Positions 9,676 through 20,344 of a stretch of DNA of 64,000 nucleotides are shown in pieces. Location: contig MU401595.1 in assembly GCA_022579005.1 (NCBI GenBank), forward strand, positions 39,164-103,163, in the 5' to 3' direction. Under the pieces are notes generated by a model that was not told where the DNA came from, did not search any database, and saw only the letters and a program-made list of their open reading frames with translations. A program made the position numbers and the translations under genes. Position 1 is the first letter of the stretch. Every line of letters starts with the position of its first letter. This stretch comes from Poronia punctata. Taxonomy: Eukaryota > Ascomycota > Sordariomycetes > Xylariales > Xylariaceae.

Positions 9676-11421
9676 ATGTATCTGCACGGTTTAAAACAAG
9701 TTCTAGTAGTAGCCGGCCTAGCACTACTCAAGACCGGCGCCGCTACGAACGACTGTGACAAGTTGACGTTTGCCCATATCCTACCGGCCCACGCCAAAAT
9801 CGAACGGGCAGAATTGGTAGAAGCGGGTAGCACCTACGGCGAGGGGTCGGAAAACCTCGGGTACCCCGTCCAACCCACGAATCTGCCGGGCTTATGCGCC
9901 GTGACCGTGAGAGTTACAACTTCACCGACGTCGAAGTACAGACTCGGCCTCTTCCTCCCCGCCGAATGGAATGGCAAGTTCCTAGCCGTGGGTAATGGCG
10001 GCTTCGCCGGCGGCATTAATTGGCTGGACATGGGAGCCGGCGTGCAGTACGGCTTCGCCGTCGTCTCGACCGACACGGGCCATAACTCGGAGACCACGGA
10101 GGTGAGCTGGGCGCTCGGGAACGCCGAGTCGAAAGCCGATTGGGGATGGCGGGCCGTGCACGGGTCCGTGGAGCTGGGAAAGTTACTCACGCGGACTTAT
10201 TACGGGAGCCCGATTGCGTACTCGTATTATAGTGGTTGCTCGACCGGTGGACGACAGGGGTTGAAGGAGGTGCAGGAATTCCCTGGAAGTTTCGATGGTG
10301 TTTTGGTGGGCGCTCCCGCATGGTACACGAGCCATCTGAATAACTGGGTGACTAAGATGGCAAGTTACAACTGGCCGGCCGAGGACGACAAGCACATTGG
10401 CTGGGAGCTGCTCCCGGCCATCGCGGCAGAAGTCGTCAAGCAGTGTGATGGCATTGACGGGGTGAAAGACGGTATTATTAGTCTCCCGGAACATTGCGCT
10501 GTCGACTTTGAGGCGCTCTTGTGCGACAGGAGGGGAGCAAATCAATCCGCTTGTCTCACGGCCGCGCAGTCGGAAACACTTAAAAGGGTGTACGGTGACT
10601 GGACGACCTCGGACGGGGAATTCCTCTACAAGGGCCTGACGCCCGGGTCCGAGGGACAGATGTACGCGGTGCTGAACTATTCCGAGGCAAGCCCGTACGG
10701 GATCGGGTATTCGCGGTATTTCCTGCTTGACAATGCGACGTTTGCGTTGTCTGATTTCAACGATTCTCTAGTGGCGCTGGCAGATCGGCTTGATCCTGGG
10801 AATTCCACGGCCGATAATTACAATCTCACAGCGTTCCGTGACGGTGGCGGGAAGATGATCATGTATCATGGAATGGCGGACGGGCTGGTGCCTCTGAAAG
10901 GGTCTAATTTGTATTATGATCGTGTTGTCGAGACTATGGGTGGGAATGAGACGGCCACCCAGGAATTTTTCAGGTATTTTATGGTTCCTGGCATGCAGCA
11001 CTGCTTTACAACAAGAGTTGGTAAGTCATGTCTGGTGATACGCCGTGGTATCCCTGTCAAGACAAGTCACCGACCTGCCACCCCCCCTTATCTTGCCGTG
11101 GCTAACTTTGTTGCTAATTACCGATGTTTTGATATAGATGCCCCCTGGGCGTTCGGCGCGCCTTCTCAAGCCGGCATACTAGGAAACGACACATGGTCCG
11201 TCCCGGGACACCAAGATGCGCGGCATGACATTATGCTGGCGCTCATGGACTGGGTCGAGAAAGGTTCGCCGGTGAACTCGGTAGTGGCCACAACTTGGAA
11301 GGACCAGAAAGAGGTAGCTTCTGGCGTACTTAAACAGCGGCCAATATGTCCGTATCCCCAGATGGCCAGACAGGATGGCAGGGGCGAACTTAATGCCGCA
11401 GAGAGCTGGAGTTGTGGGTGA
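9676..11421 (+). CDS. Secreted tannase / feruloyl esterase family hydrolase
   Basis: Exon 1 is 9676-11020 and exon 2 is 11138-11421; the intron has donor GTAAGT and acceptor ATATAG. The protein is 542 aa, normal for the family. An N-terminal hydrophobic segment followed by AAT/NDC fits a signal peptide, so the enzyme should be extracellular. The full CS-D-HC signature is present: Gly-Cys188-Ser189-Thr-Gly-Gly as nucleophile elbow, Asp402 in MADGLVP and His442-Cys443 in GMQHCF. In this family the two Cys bridge the catalytic Ser and His. The family cleaves gallate or ferulate/coumarate esters of plant material. The family-typical end (ICPYPQMA ... SWSC) sits at the stop TGA. A good donor (GTGAGT) overlaps that stop, so an alternative last exon to 11582 is possible (see findings). 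Confidence 0.9.
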   Translation: MYLHGLKQVLVVAGLALLKTGAATNDCDKLTFAHILPAHAKIERAELVEAGSTYGEGSENLGYPVQPTNLPGLCAVTVRVTTSPTSKYRLGLFLPAEWNGKFLAVGNGGFAGGINWLDMGAGVQYGFAVVSTDTGHNSETTEVSWALGNAESKADWGWRAVHGSVELGKLLTRTYYGSPIAYSYYSGCSTGGRQGLKEVQEFPGSFDGVLVGAPAWYTSHLNNWVTKMASYNWPAEDDKHIGWELLPAIAAEVVKQCDGIDGVKDGIISLPEHCAVDFEALLCDRRGANQSACLTAAQSETLKRVYGDWTTSDGEFLYKGLTPGSEGQMYAVLNYSEASPYGIGYSRYFLLDNATFALSDFNDSLVALADRLDPGNSTADNYNLTAFRDGGGKMIMYHGMADGLVPLKGSNLYYDRVVETMGGNETATQEFFRYFMVPGMQHCFTTRVGKSCLVIRRGIPVKTSHRPATPPYLAVANFVANYRCFDIDAPWAFGAPSQAGILGNDTWSVPGHQDARHDIMLALMDWVEKGSPVNSVVATTWKDQKEVASGVLKQRPICPYPQMARQDGRGELNAAESWSCG

Positions 11422-11582
11422 GTTTACCAATCTCTTCATCTGCTGATGATGAGCTAAACATTATACATAGGGGTGATATTCGCACGCAGCCGCCAGTTCT
11501 GCCTAGCGAAGCAGGCTGCCGTTGGTGCTTGGGATCTGGCTTGGCATTGTTAGGCGTGGTATGGGCGATTTTGTGCATGTAG

Positions 11583-12012
11583 ATAATGTAGTAGATGGGT
11601 TAGAATGGCCTTAGCTACTTACTGTATAGAAGAGGAGTCTAAGGTGTTATTTTACACTTGTCTTTCTACTTTTGTGATCAGGACAAACGATAACCTTCCC
11701 AGGAGATTAGACGTAGAAGCCGTATTCCTATATCTGTGTTAGGGAATAAATGCAGTGGTCTATGTAATTAACAGGTCTACAGCTAATTGTTTATTCAGTT
11801 TTGGGAGTTTCTCCGCGGCTCTAAGCAATTAACAGGCTTACGGCTTATCAGCTTATCAACACCAAGTACCGTGCTCAACCGGTCACTCCCGTCATCGCGT
11901 CCAACCAAGCTGCCAGGTACCTACCTATCTGCCTGGGGCCAACATCCTGCTCATCCAGCAGAGTAATCCTGTCTCATCATATCTCTCACTCTCATGAACA
12001 GACACGCTCAAT
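11583..12012. other. Intergenic region, no gene seen
   Basis: Holds the esterase 3' flank and the COX23 promoter. A short direct repeat of TTAACAGG occurs twice (around 11768 and 11829). Nothing else is apparent. Confidence 0.5.
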
Positions 12013-12482
12013 ATGTCTTCATCAGATGACACCAAGGGAGACCCTTGGGATAAAGAGACGAAACGAAAATTCCAAAAGTACGCTACGCAAAAGCTCATCT
12101 GTCCCCCTGAATTGTACTAATTGGTGATGCAGTAAATCCAAGTCGGAGTGGTTTGATCCTTGTCAGGAGGCCGCTTCAAGAAGTATACGATGTCTCAACC
12201 GTAACGGAGGCGATCGAACCATGTGTACCGATTACTTTGAGTGAGTGTTTCTTGGGAATGCTGGTTCTTATCCAATGGATGACAGCGTTTCCTGTCTCTT
12301 CATGTGCACATCGTAGGGCAAGTCTGACATGTTCTGTTCGGAATAGGGCTTACAGGGCATGTAAACAGGAATGGGTATGTATAAAGTATTGTGGCCCTAT
12401 TTTTCTACCTGGTATATTCTGACATTATGTGCGGTTTAAGATCAATAAGCGCAAAGAGGAGAAGAAAGGCATGTTTTCCTAG
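12013..12482 (+). CDS. COX23: Cox23, twin CX9C mitochondrial copper/cytochrome c oxidase assembly protein (four exons)
   Basis: Exons are 12013-12077, 12133-12240, 12347-12374 and 12441-12482, giving 80 aa with consistent phases. Introns begin GTACGC, GTGAGT and GTATGT and end CAG, TAG and AAG. The product has [11 protein letters not shown], then KSEWFDPCQ with Cys32 and Cys42 and a second pair Cys53 and Cys63, each separated by exactly nine residues. This is the twin CX9C coiled-coil-helix (CHCH) fold with the Cox23 signature EWFDPCQ. Such proteins are imported into the mitochondrial intermembrane space by Mia40-dependent oxidation and are needed for cytochrome oxidase assembly. Exon 3 is only 28 nt and no exon exceeds 108 nt, so simple ORF calling misses the gene. 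The CHCH spacing and the clean stop after a basic tail make the model strong. Confidence 0.92.
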
Positions 12483-13716
12483 AAACTCTCACAAGATGAT
12501 TGTTTTAGATATGGACTGTGGGCTGTCACACGCTTCCTTAGTCGTCAGAACCGAACCCAAATCGCAGCGAGTCAATAGCGGCAGCATTGTTCTTTCTGTC
12601 AAAGCTCTGCTTAACAACGCCCTATATAGGGAGTTCTTGTAATATATTGTATCTACGAAATTTGCGGCGGAACCATCGAGCTATTATACGAGGCGCTAGC
12701 ATGTTTGTCTAGAATGCCGTCCATGTTTCATCGGCCCCCTTTTTGATCATGTATATCAATAGATATATCATTGTGCAGCAGCGAGTAAGTTTAGCAAGCA
12801 AAGAAACTTAAAGAAATCCCTATATTGAGAAATTATCGCAATGACACCTGGCATGTGGCACGTGGCATGAAGGTAATTCGGTAGTAGGTAGGTACCTATG
12901 TTCTTTACAATTTCCCTTGTTTTCACGTTGGTTTATGTGCTTACCGTTGCACATGGTCATCGTTGTAAGGAGCTCCTTGTCAATTTAAATCATCAGTAGA
13001 TGGAAGCAAGCTTAGGTACGAGTAAAGTGTATGGCACCTACCGTACGGCATAGGGTAAGGTAGTCGACCATTTCCGTTTCCAACAGGTAATTACCTAACA
13101 TATGTGATTGGGTCGAGTCCACCTTCCTTGCGATTCCAAGGTCCCGACATCATAGAAGTTAGGTACAGGGCAACCCTCAGAAATAAAGATATATGTACGT
13201 GGTAAGGTAGGTACCTATTCGGATTCCTCTATGCCTGCTGCCAGAGAGGAGAACTGGACAGACACATTATTTGGATACTTTTCAACATGAGACTAACTAA
13301 GACTTATTTCTCTAGCTCTTACATTTCCCTTTCCTTCTTGGTTCGAATGATAGAGGGCAATTATTTAAAAGATCATTACAAGACATTCCATTTCAGGATC
13401 CGTGTACATTTCCAAGGATTCCTACAACGCCGACTTTGTTTAACGCGGGGCATATTATTTTTTACTGTCAAGCTACAACTTACCCCACGGGCCACCAACC
13501 TAGGTCCTTAGTTAGTCCAGTCTAGGTAGTCTACTGACTAAAGTAAAGGCAAGGAGATACTTGGACACCAATCCTCTACTACTCATGCAAACAATTTAGC
13601 AGACCAGCTGTTAAGGTACATGCTCTACCTACTACCTACCCTACCTACAGTCTATCTACAGGTCATACCCACTTCATGCGGCTGCTTACAGTTTGTCGAT
13701 AGTATTTAACAACAAT
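12483..13716. other. Intergenic region, no gene seen
   Basis: A 1.2-kb spacer rich in GGTAGGTACC-type motifs (around 12885, 13205 and 13630). Small open frames (12391-12642, 13287-13511) show no recognisable family. The promoter, and possibly an upstream non-coding exon, of MDM20 should lie at its right end. Confidence 0.5.
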
Positions 13717-16700
13717 ATGTTGTTTGGAGAAAACTTTTCATTAAGACCAGCTCGGATTCTGCCCGTGGCCCGGCGGATCGATCTCAAGCGCGATGTCGAT
13801 CTTGCACTCGAGCAGGCATTTCACGAGCAGCAATGGGCAGCTGTTGCAAACCTTGCACGCAATCGCTACAAGCAGAGCGGCGATGAGTACTATAGAGTAG
13901 GTCAATTTATCTAAATCCCTTGTCACATCGTCACACCCCCTCACCCCCACAGCACCCCCTTCCTACTGCTGTTCGAGGCTTTTGTCTTGGACATCTCACG
14001 GCATACCCTATAGGTCTGGTACCGTTACATGTCCTGTTGTGCTAATTGTATCTCGCAGGCTATCGAGGTCGCGGCCAAGTCTCGCAGTGATAATGCTACA
14101 GATCGTACTTCCGCGATCGAATTTGTCCAGCGCTTGGTAGACGACAATAAGATAGTCAAGGATTGGGAGACTTTGGATTTGTATGGATTCGCAGTCCATG
14201 GTTTGTTGGAGTACAACAAGTCGATTGGGGTGCTCCGCGCCCGACTGATAAAGGGTTTCCCTAAAAACCTAGAGGCTGGTCTCAAATGCCTCGAATGTTG
14301 CATGTGGAATTCAGATTGGGAAAATGCCCAAGAGGTATCTACTGTAGCGAACGCCTATTTGTCCGTGTGCCAACACGCTGACTCTCTGTTTAGGTCGCCG
14401 CCTCACTCAACAGAAACTTCCCCGGGGAACGCAGGCTTCTGTTTTACAACATCGTGACCATGTGTCTCGCCGCGGTATAGACAGCCTTCCTTTCTCATAA
14501 CATAGGTCCATTTGTTGCGTTCTAACGCCCTCTTGTGTAGTATGCCGAGGATATCAGCGACCTCAAGAAGAGACTTTTTCGAAATCTAGCGGTAGCCCTG
14601 GCTGATCGGGCCTTTAGTATTCGCTCTACAGTAGGTCGCCTGCTCTAAAGGATCATAAATGTGATTTGTCTGATTTGAACAGGGCGAGGAAACCTCTGGG
14701 AAGCCTGCTTTCACTGATAGCGAAGTGCTATTATGGTTTGAAGTCCGGGGTAGATTCAGTAACGTGGAGGAGACTGCGCAACTTTTAACCGGCCCCAATT
14801 GGGGGCCAATTTACTTCCTCGAACATGGGCTTCAGCACGCTTTCACTGCTAGCTTAGCCCTGTTGAACGAAGCAGGCCAGACCGGCGAGATAGACCGGAT
14901 CGCAAACGTTAGCCTCGACAGGGTGGTTGCCATGGTTGAAGCTGGAGACTCAGGGACCGGCGTCAATCGTCAATATATGCTGGCATTCATGGGTGCCGAA
15001 AAGTGGATCCAATATAGCACTTGCTACGCACTTCTGGGAGACCTTGCAAAGTGAGTTATACGAGACATCTGCCCGTCATATGTTGACCTCGTATAAAACA
15101 GGCTCACCGCGTTCCGCGAGAAATTTGAAAAGGCCTGGTCGGCTCTGTCGGCTGTAAAGGGGCCGAGTTGGCTGAATGCGACGATGGCCATAACCCGCGA
15201 TACGTTCCTCCTCCGTCTTACCAACCAGCAAGCTGAACTCGGCGGAAAGAATGAAAAAGTAAATGCCATAAAGAAGGTAGCCTCCGAACATTTCACCCCT
15301 TTGTCGGATCTCAAGCGTGTAAGATTCTACATCAGCCAGCTCTCGTCCGACGAACTCATCGAGTTCGAACAGTCGCTCGGGACAGCCGACGCAGGCGAAA
15401 GGGGAGAAAGGACTGCAATCCAAGAGAAGTTGCGAGCCTTGCGGAACAAAGCTCTCAGGCTGGGCACTTGGTTCATGTATGCGACAACGCGACGAGCTGG
15501 AGAGAAATGCTGGTACTGCAATACAGAGGTCAACCGTGCCCCGGACTGTGTCTGCTGTCTCAGACGCATTGCCCTATCAGCACTTGAAATTTTTGGCGAC
15601 AGTATTCAAGATCAAGACCTCTCTACCGAGATCGAAAAGGAAAATGACGATCCGTTATCGGCTCTGACCAGCTTGGGCTCTATCTGCCTTCTGAAAATAG
15701 CACAGCCAGGAGGCACGAAATGGCGGCTAGGAGACGGGTCTCCGCTTGACAGACACGACATGCAATTGTACTTGCTAGCCGTTGCTTGGATCGAATTCTA
15801 CCTGAATAAGAAGGCCAAGAACGATTCATTACGCACGCTTCTTACTAGGTTGTATATTAGCATGGGTTGTGTGTCGCTGGCGCTAGAACGTTGGAAGCCA
15901 TTTGGGGTCAAGAATATACTCCTCGCCAGCTTGGCTTCAATCATTGTCGACCGCCTATCTTCGATATCGCCTGCCCATTTTTTGCCGGGCCCAAGTGGTC
16001 TGAAGAACCTTGCTGCCTCCATTACCAGCTACCTGGAGACGGCAAGTCGGAAACGGTATCCAGAAAGCATAAGGATGGCTTTGTTGGCTAGGAGCTATTT
16101 GGAGATTACAAAGCTCATATCGGCAAATGAGAAGCAGGCTCGAACCTGTATCTATGCGATAGCCGTGGTGGAAAAGCGTCGTGGATCGCGATTCAAAAGT
16201 GGGAAATGTGAGAATGCCATCCAAGATGAGCCCCTCATTGGTGAGTTGCGTCAATCTACCTACCTAGACAAACAGCCCGTCTGGCACGAAGACGACTCCG
16301 ACTAACCGATCTACCTTATGGCAGGATCTCTATCCCCTGATTCCGAACTTCATGATGATACAGACTATTCGGCCCTTCCAACCTGGGAGGGCGCCACCTC
16401 AGTCCCTGCCCAGACCCTCATCAGCTATGGCCCAGTTCCCACGGTTCGTCAGCCATTAGTCATTCTTCTTGCCCTTGTGCGGTGTTGCCATGACATGCTA
16501 ACCATCAACGATCCACCAGAGCCGTAGATGTCACTTGAGCATCCTCGCCGAACGCTTCCTTGACCTGGTCTTTTATGTACAACCTAAGGAGTTCAAGCCT
16601 TCAAAGACAGCTCCACTGGTAAGTGCCGACTGGCAGGCTGCCCTATCATCGCTTGAAACTCTACACGCGTACATGAACGTGCTCATACACGAAACGGAGC

Positions 16701-17389
16701 CACCAATCCAAAGGATTACGACGACGCCGGAGCGCTGGTACTTTTTTGTGATAATGGAGCTTGCGAATCTCGTCAAGTTAGTGCTGGAACATGTCCTGCT
16801 GGAGCCGTCGACTAAACAGACGAAGGAGACGATTCTAAAAGTAATAGGGATGGCGACCAAGTTGGTGGGCCACCAGACGAAAGAATTTATCAACATCCCG
16901 CAGGGAATCACGGCCAGGATACAAACGTTACACAGTCTCGCGGGTCTGCATGCTATGGGAATGCTGCGCGAAACAGCCTTGGCAACGAAAAATACGGTGC
17001 AGTACATTCTTAACGGCCTCGAGCGGGTCAAAACGGGCGACAAGACACGCGGCACTAAGGAGACTGCCTGGCTGTCCCCAGGGCTTAAGGAGTTATTGGC
17101 AGCAGCAATCCATGCTGACGCACAGATGACGGCCCGTCTCAAGAGGATGAATGAGACTTTATATACAGCCGGTTGGGTGGACTGGGTGGACTCGCACACG
17201 TTTGGAGACAATGCTAGTGTATACGAGACAGGGAACGGGTTTCGGCAAGAAGAGGGCAAATTCAAGCAGCAAGCGGCAGAGCTGCTTGCCAATATCATCC
17301 CCCGGGTATCGCGTGAAGAATGGGCTAACAATGTGACGGATTCCTGGCGCGAAGTACTGAAAAGTTGGCATCACGTCAAGTTCGACTGA
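13717..17389 (+). CDS. MDM20: NatB N-terminal acetyltransferase, non-catalytic subunit (Mdm20/Naa25-like)
   Basis: Eight exons: 13717-13896, 14059-14334, 14394-14474, 14541-14630, 14683-15050, 15102-16240, 16325-16443 and 16520-17389. All phases fit and give about 1040 aa, normal for the fungal subunit. The N-terminal part is TPR-like helical repeats (LEQAFHEQQWAAVANLARNR; DNKIVKDWETLDLYGFAVH; LIKGFPKNLEAGLKCLECC), followed by the conserved NatB-subunit middle region (EVLLWFEVRGRF, KLTAFREKFEKAW, RLTNQQAELG) and a long helical C-terminus. With catalytic Naa20 it would acetylate Met-Asp/Glu/Asn N-termini, including actin and tropomyosin, on ribosomes. The intron at 16444-16519 has an unusual GTTCGT donor. 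The start codon is the first ATG of the opening frame; an extra upstream exon cannot be excluded. Confidence 0.85.
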
Positions 17390-18217
17390 GTCGTCAGACC
17401 AGGCTCTGTTCTATCCCCTATCTGGGCATCTTTACATTCACAAAGTATATGCTGCCCTTTGCTCTTTCTCAGGGCTCCCCTTTTCTCCTTTCCATCCGCC
17501 GCGGCTGTTCCTTGGGATCGTGGGGTTCAAAACTATCGGCCGGATAAAGGCTGTTTGGGGCATCATGCATGGCAGGGTAAAAAGCGATAGATTCTCGACC
17601 TTCTTCTGGTGTCATTGTTTTTGACTGGCGGAGAGTGAAGAATCAGTGGGTTGGGGACATGTATAGCGGGGAAATAGATAGATGTCTCTAGCGTCCGAAT
17701 TTAATATACAGCGTGATTAATGACCAACAGGTGAATTTTCGGGATGCGAATGAGGAACGTCCATTTCCCCAGAGGGTCGAAAGGCCAAGGTTGGAAAAGG
17801 GGGACACATGATAAGTTAGAACTTAGAGGTAAGATGGGATGTCAGAGCTATCTTATGACCTGGCGTCTCTCATAACGGCGTCCTGTAGTAGGTTGATAAG
17901 ACCGGTGACCACATTTGCTTTAGGTTGGAAGAAAACATATGAAATTTATAAGAAAGGCCGACATTTGTGCTGAAAACACCGCATCCTCTAATGAACTGCT
18001 TATAACGTAGGTTCCCGTAAAACAAAACCATTCTCTCCACAAAACAAGAGAGGCAAAAGCTCACAAAAGCTCACAAAGTGCGTATAAGATATAATGACAT
18101 GATACAGGCTGATGAGACATTATTACTATTACTATTATTAATTAAGCTTTTTTCTACTCCATGGTTTTCTTTGCATATATATGTATGTGTAATTAATACT
18201 TTCAGAAACACCATATT
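17390..18217. other. Convergent intergenic region, no gene seen
   Basis: Lies between the 3' ends of MDM20 and ILM1 and should hold both 3' UTRs. It is AT-rich near 18115-18200 and has a duplicated AGCTCACAAA near 18058-18077. No coding potential is seen. Confidence 0.55.
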
Positions 18218-18842
18218 TCATGACAACAACTCCCTCGACCGTCTCCGTTTCCTCGTAGTAAAGGCCGTAGCCTCCTCTCTCAGCGTAACCCAAGCCCATA
18301 ACCAACTGAGGAATTCGAGTAAAGCAAAGGTGAAGAAGACGTTGTTTCGTAGACCGTCATTACCGCCGCTGACGTATTTACTCGTAGAAGACCTTGACGA
18401 AGTAGTAGGATAAGAAGAAGAAGTGAAGTAGACAAAGATGGTAAGAAGACCAAAGACGATACTCCGAGCCGGGGCTTGTGGACCCCAGTAATGGATTAAC
18501 CAGATCTCTTGGGGCATGGATAGAGTCATGAGATCTGATAGTCCTAGGAGGAGGAGGATTATCGAGAGGAAGGAGGTCGTTGGGGTGGGGTGGGAGAAGG
18601 TTTGTGTTGGGGGCTTTTTGTTGTTGTTAGTTTAGTTTTGTTTTAGGAACTGGGAAATTGATTTGATGTAAATAAGTAGGGTAGGAAAAGGTTGGGTTAC
18701 GTACTATTCCTGTGGCTTCGCCAAGAACCCAGACTAGTGCCTGGTCTGCTATGGCTTGAGGATCGGTGTAGAAGAAGTAGCCGAGGGTTAGGTGGAATAG
18801 GCTTAGAGATGTCAGGATCGTGCTTGCGGATATTAACGCCAT
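18218..18842 (-). CDS. ILM1: Ilm1-family membrane protein
   Basis: Exon 1 is 18842-18705 and exon 2 is 18613-18218; the donor is GTACGT, the branch region CTAAACTAAC and the acceptor AAAG. The product is 177 aa. The opening MALISASTILTSLSLFHLTL is the hallmark start of fungal Ilm1 proteins. ADQALVWVLGEATGI follows, then SDLMTLSMPQEIWLIHYWGPQAPARSIVFGLLT, all in family order. Four hydrophobic segments and a basic C-terminus (RKRRRS) are visible. Yeast ILM1 was named for increased loss of mitochondrial DNA; the protein is a small ER/membrane protein of poorly known function. The Ser/Thr-rich segment between the third and fourth hydrophobic regions (SSSYPTTSSRSSTSK) looks less conserved. Confidence 0.85.
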
Positions 18843-20344
18843 GTTGGCTGGCGGTTGTGACGTAGTTCAGTTGTGATATATCGGTTTCAAGATGTTATAT
18901 AAGAAGAATGTTGAAGAGTGATCTTTTGCATTTGTAAAGGAGAAAAGTGTGGTAAAGGTAAGTAGGTAAGTATCTTCAGAGGTACGTAACCTTAGGTAGG
19001 TAGTTTGAACTTTTGGGGAAAATGTAGATAGATGCGGACGAACCACCAGGGGTTACGTGTCAAATGCCTCTCTACCAATAGAGAGAGATCAACCTCGTCT
19101 AACCTAGGTGGCTTTTGGACCTTGTTATGACAGAAGTAGCTAGAGGTATGTATGAAATGGCAGAACATAAGTAATTAAGGTGAGGGAGGAAGAAGAAGCA
19201 AATATGAATGAACATGGAGAAGTGGACTGCGGATTCTGGTGACTCAGGAAGGAAATCACAGGTTTGGTGACCTAGATAGGAGGGATGCACAAGGCCAAAC
19301 ATGTGTCCGTCCTGTTTGTACGTAGATGCCTAAAGTAAACCATACACGGCTTCCTTCCTTCTATCAAACTGAAAGTTAGTAGCCTAGCGATAGTGAGTGA
19401 TACCTAATATCCTTTTGCCCTAGGCTACATACTTTGGAATTCGGGGTAGGATGGTGATCTGATTGCTTTCTTCATGGTATTGTCGACCTACCAGTATATA
19501 TATAGGTTTAGATACTTACTTAGGTAATTACCTTATAATTGTAGGTTGGTAAAGTTTGTTAAGCGCCGTAGCGCGTTGTCGGGATCGTCAGCCGCTAGAC
19601 AGGATTGTGATCATGTGTCTGGCTCCAGGAACCAAACTGCCTTCTCAGTCATATGCCTTATTTTTAGGTTATTACATGCCGGTGAGCATGAAATGGAAGT
19701 TGTAGCAAGTCCGTCCCCAACCCACCTAATGACATAAAGTAACCCAACCCCGCAATGGCTACCTACTAGGTAGTTGTAGTGGGGTAGGTTAGAGGCCTTA
19801 CCTAAGTACATGTAGGTAGATCCCGTACACGAGGGCTGTCGAAGACCTGCCGTGCCTGCCTTCCATCTAGCCCCGAAACTTTTGATTGAGGAAGTATCTG
19901 CCGGTGAGCCTATTCTTCGAGTGCTGTAGGATACAATAACTATTATGGTGAGTAAATATATGCTGCGTGACTTTGAACTTGAAAGGACTGGCCAAAAGCG
20001 CCCCTCACTGATGTATTAACCTTATGTGGGGTAACATACTGTACCAGGAGATCGAAGGAATCTACAACGGTTGTTAGCATTATATAATGGCAACAACTGT
20101 TGTAATATCAACAGCCGTTGTGAATTTTTAATGTTATAAGTACCTTTACATACAATTTAACTAGCAATGTACATCTCTTTGCAGGTTAAGGTTTATTTGC
20201 TAAACTTTAGCAGATAACAACGCTACTATGCAGCCAGGCTCCCTATGGCTCCCTATAGCCATGGCCACCAGGTTAACCTTGCTGCCACTTTAAACTTAAG
20301 GAAATTTTCCAACCTTATTGCATGGTCATTTCTCCACTACCTTT
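18843..20344. other. Gene-free region left of the repeat island
   Basis: The ILM1 promoter lies at the left, with numerous TAGGTA/TACCTA motifs (18955-19010, 19510-19540, 19760-19815). Three small palindromes of the form ACAAC-GTTGT occur at 20063-20075, 20091-20103 and 20109-20122. A sequence resembling the hairpin ends (GGTTAACCTTGCTGCC) sits alone at about 20270-20286. No protein-coding gene is seen. Confidence 0.5.
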
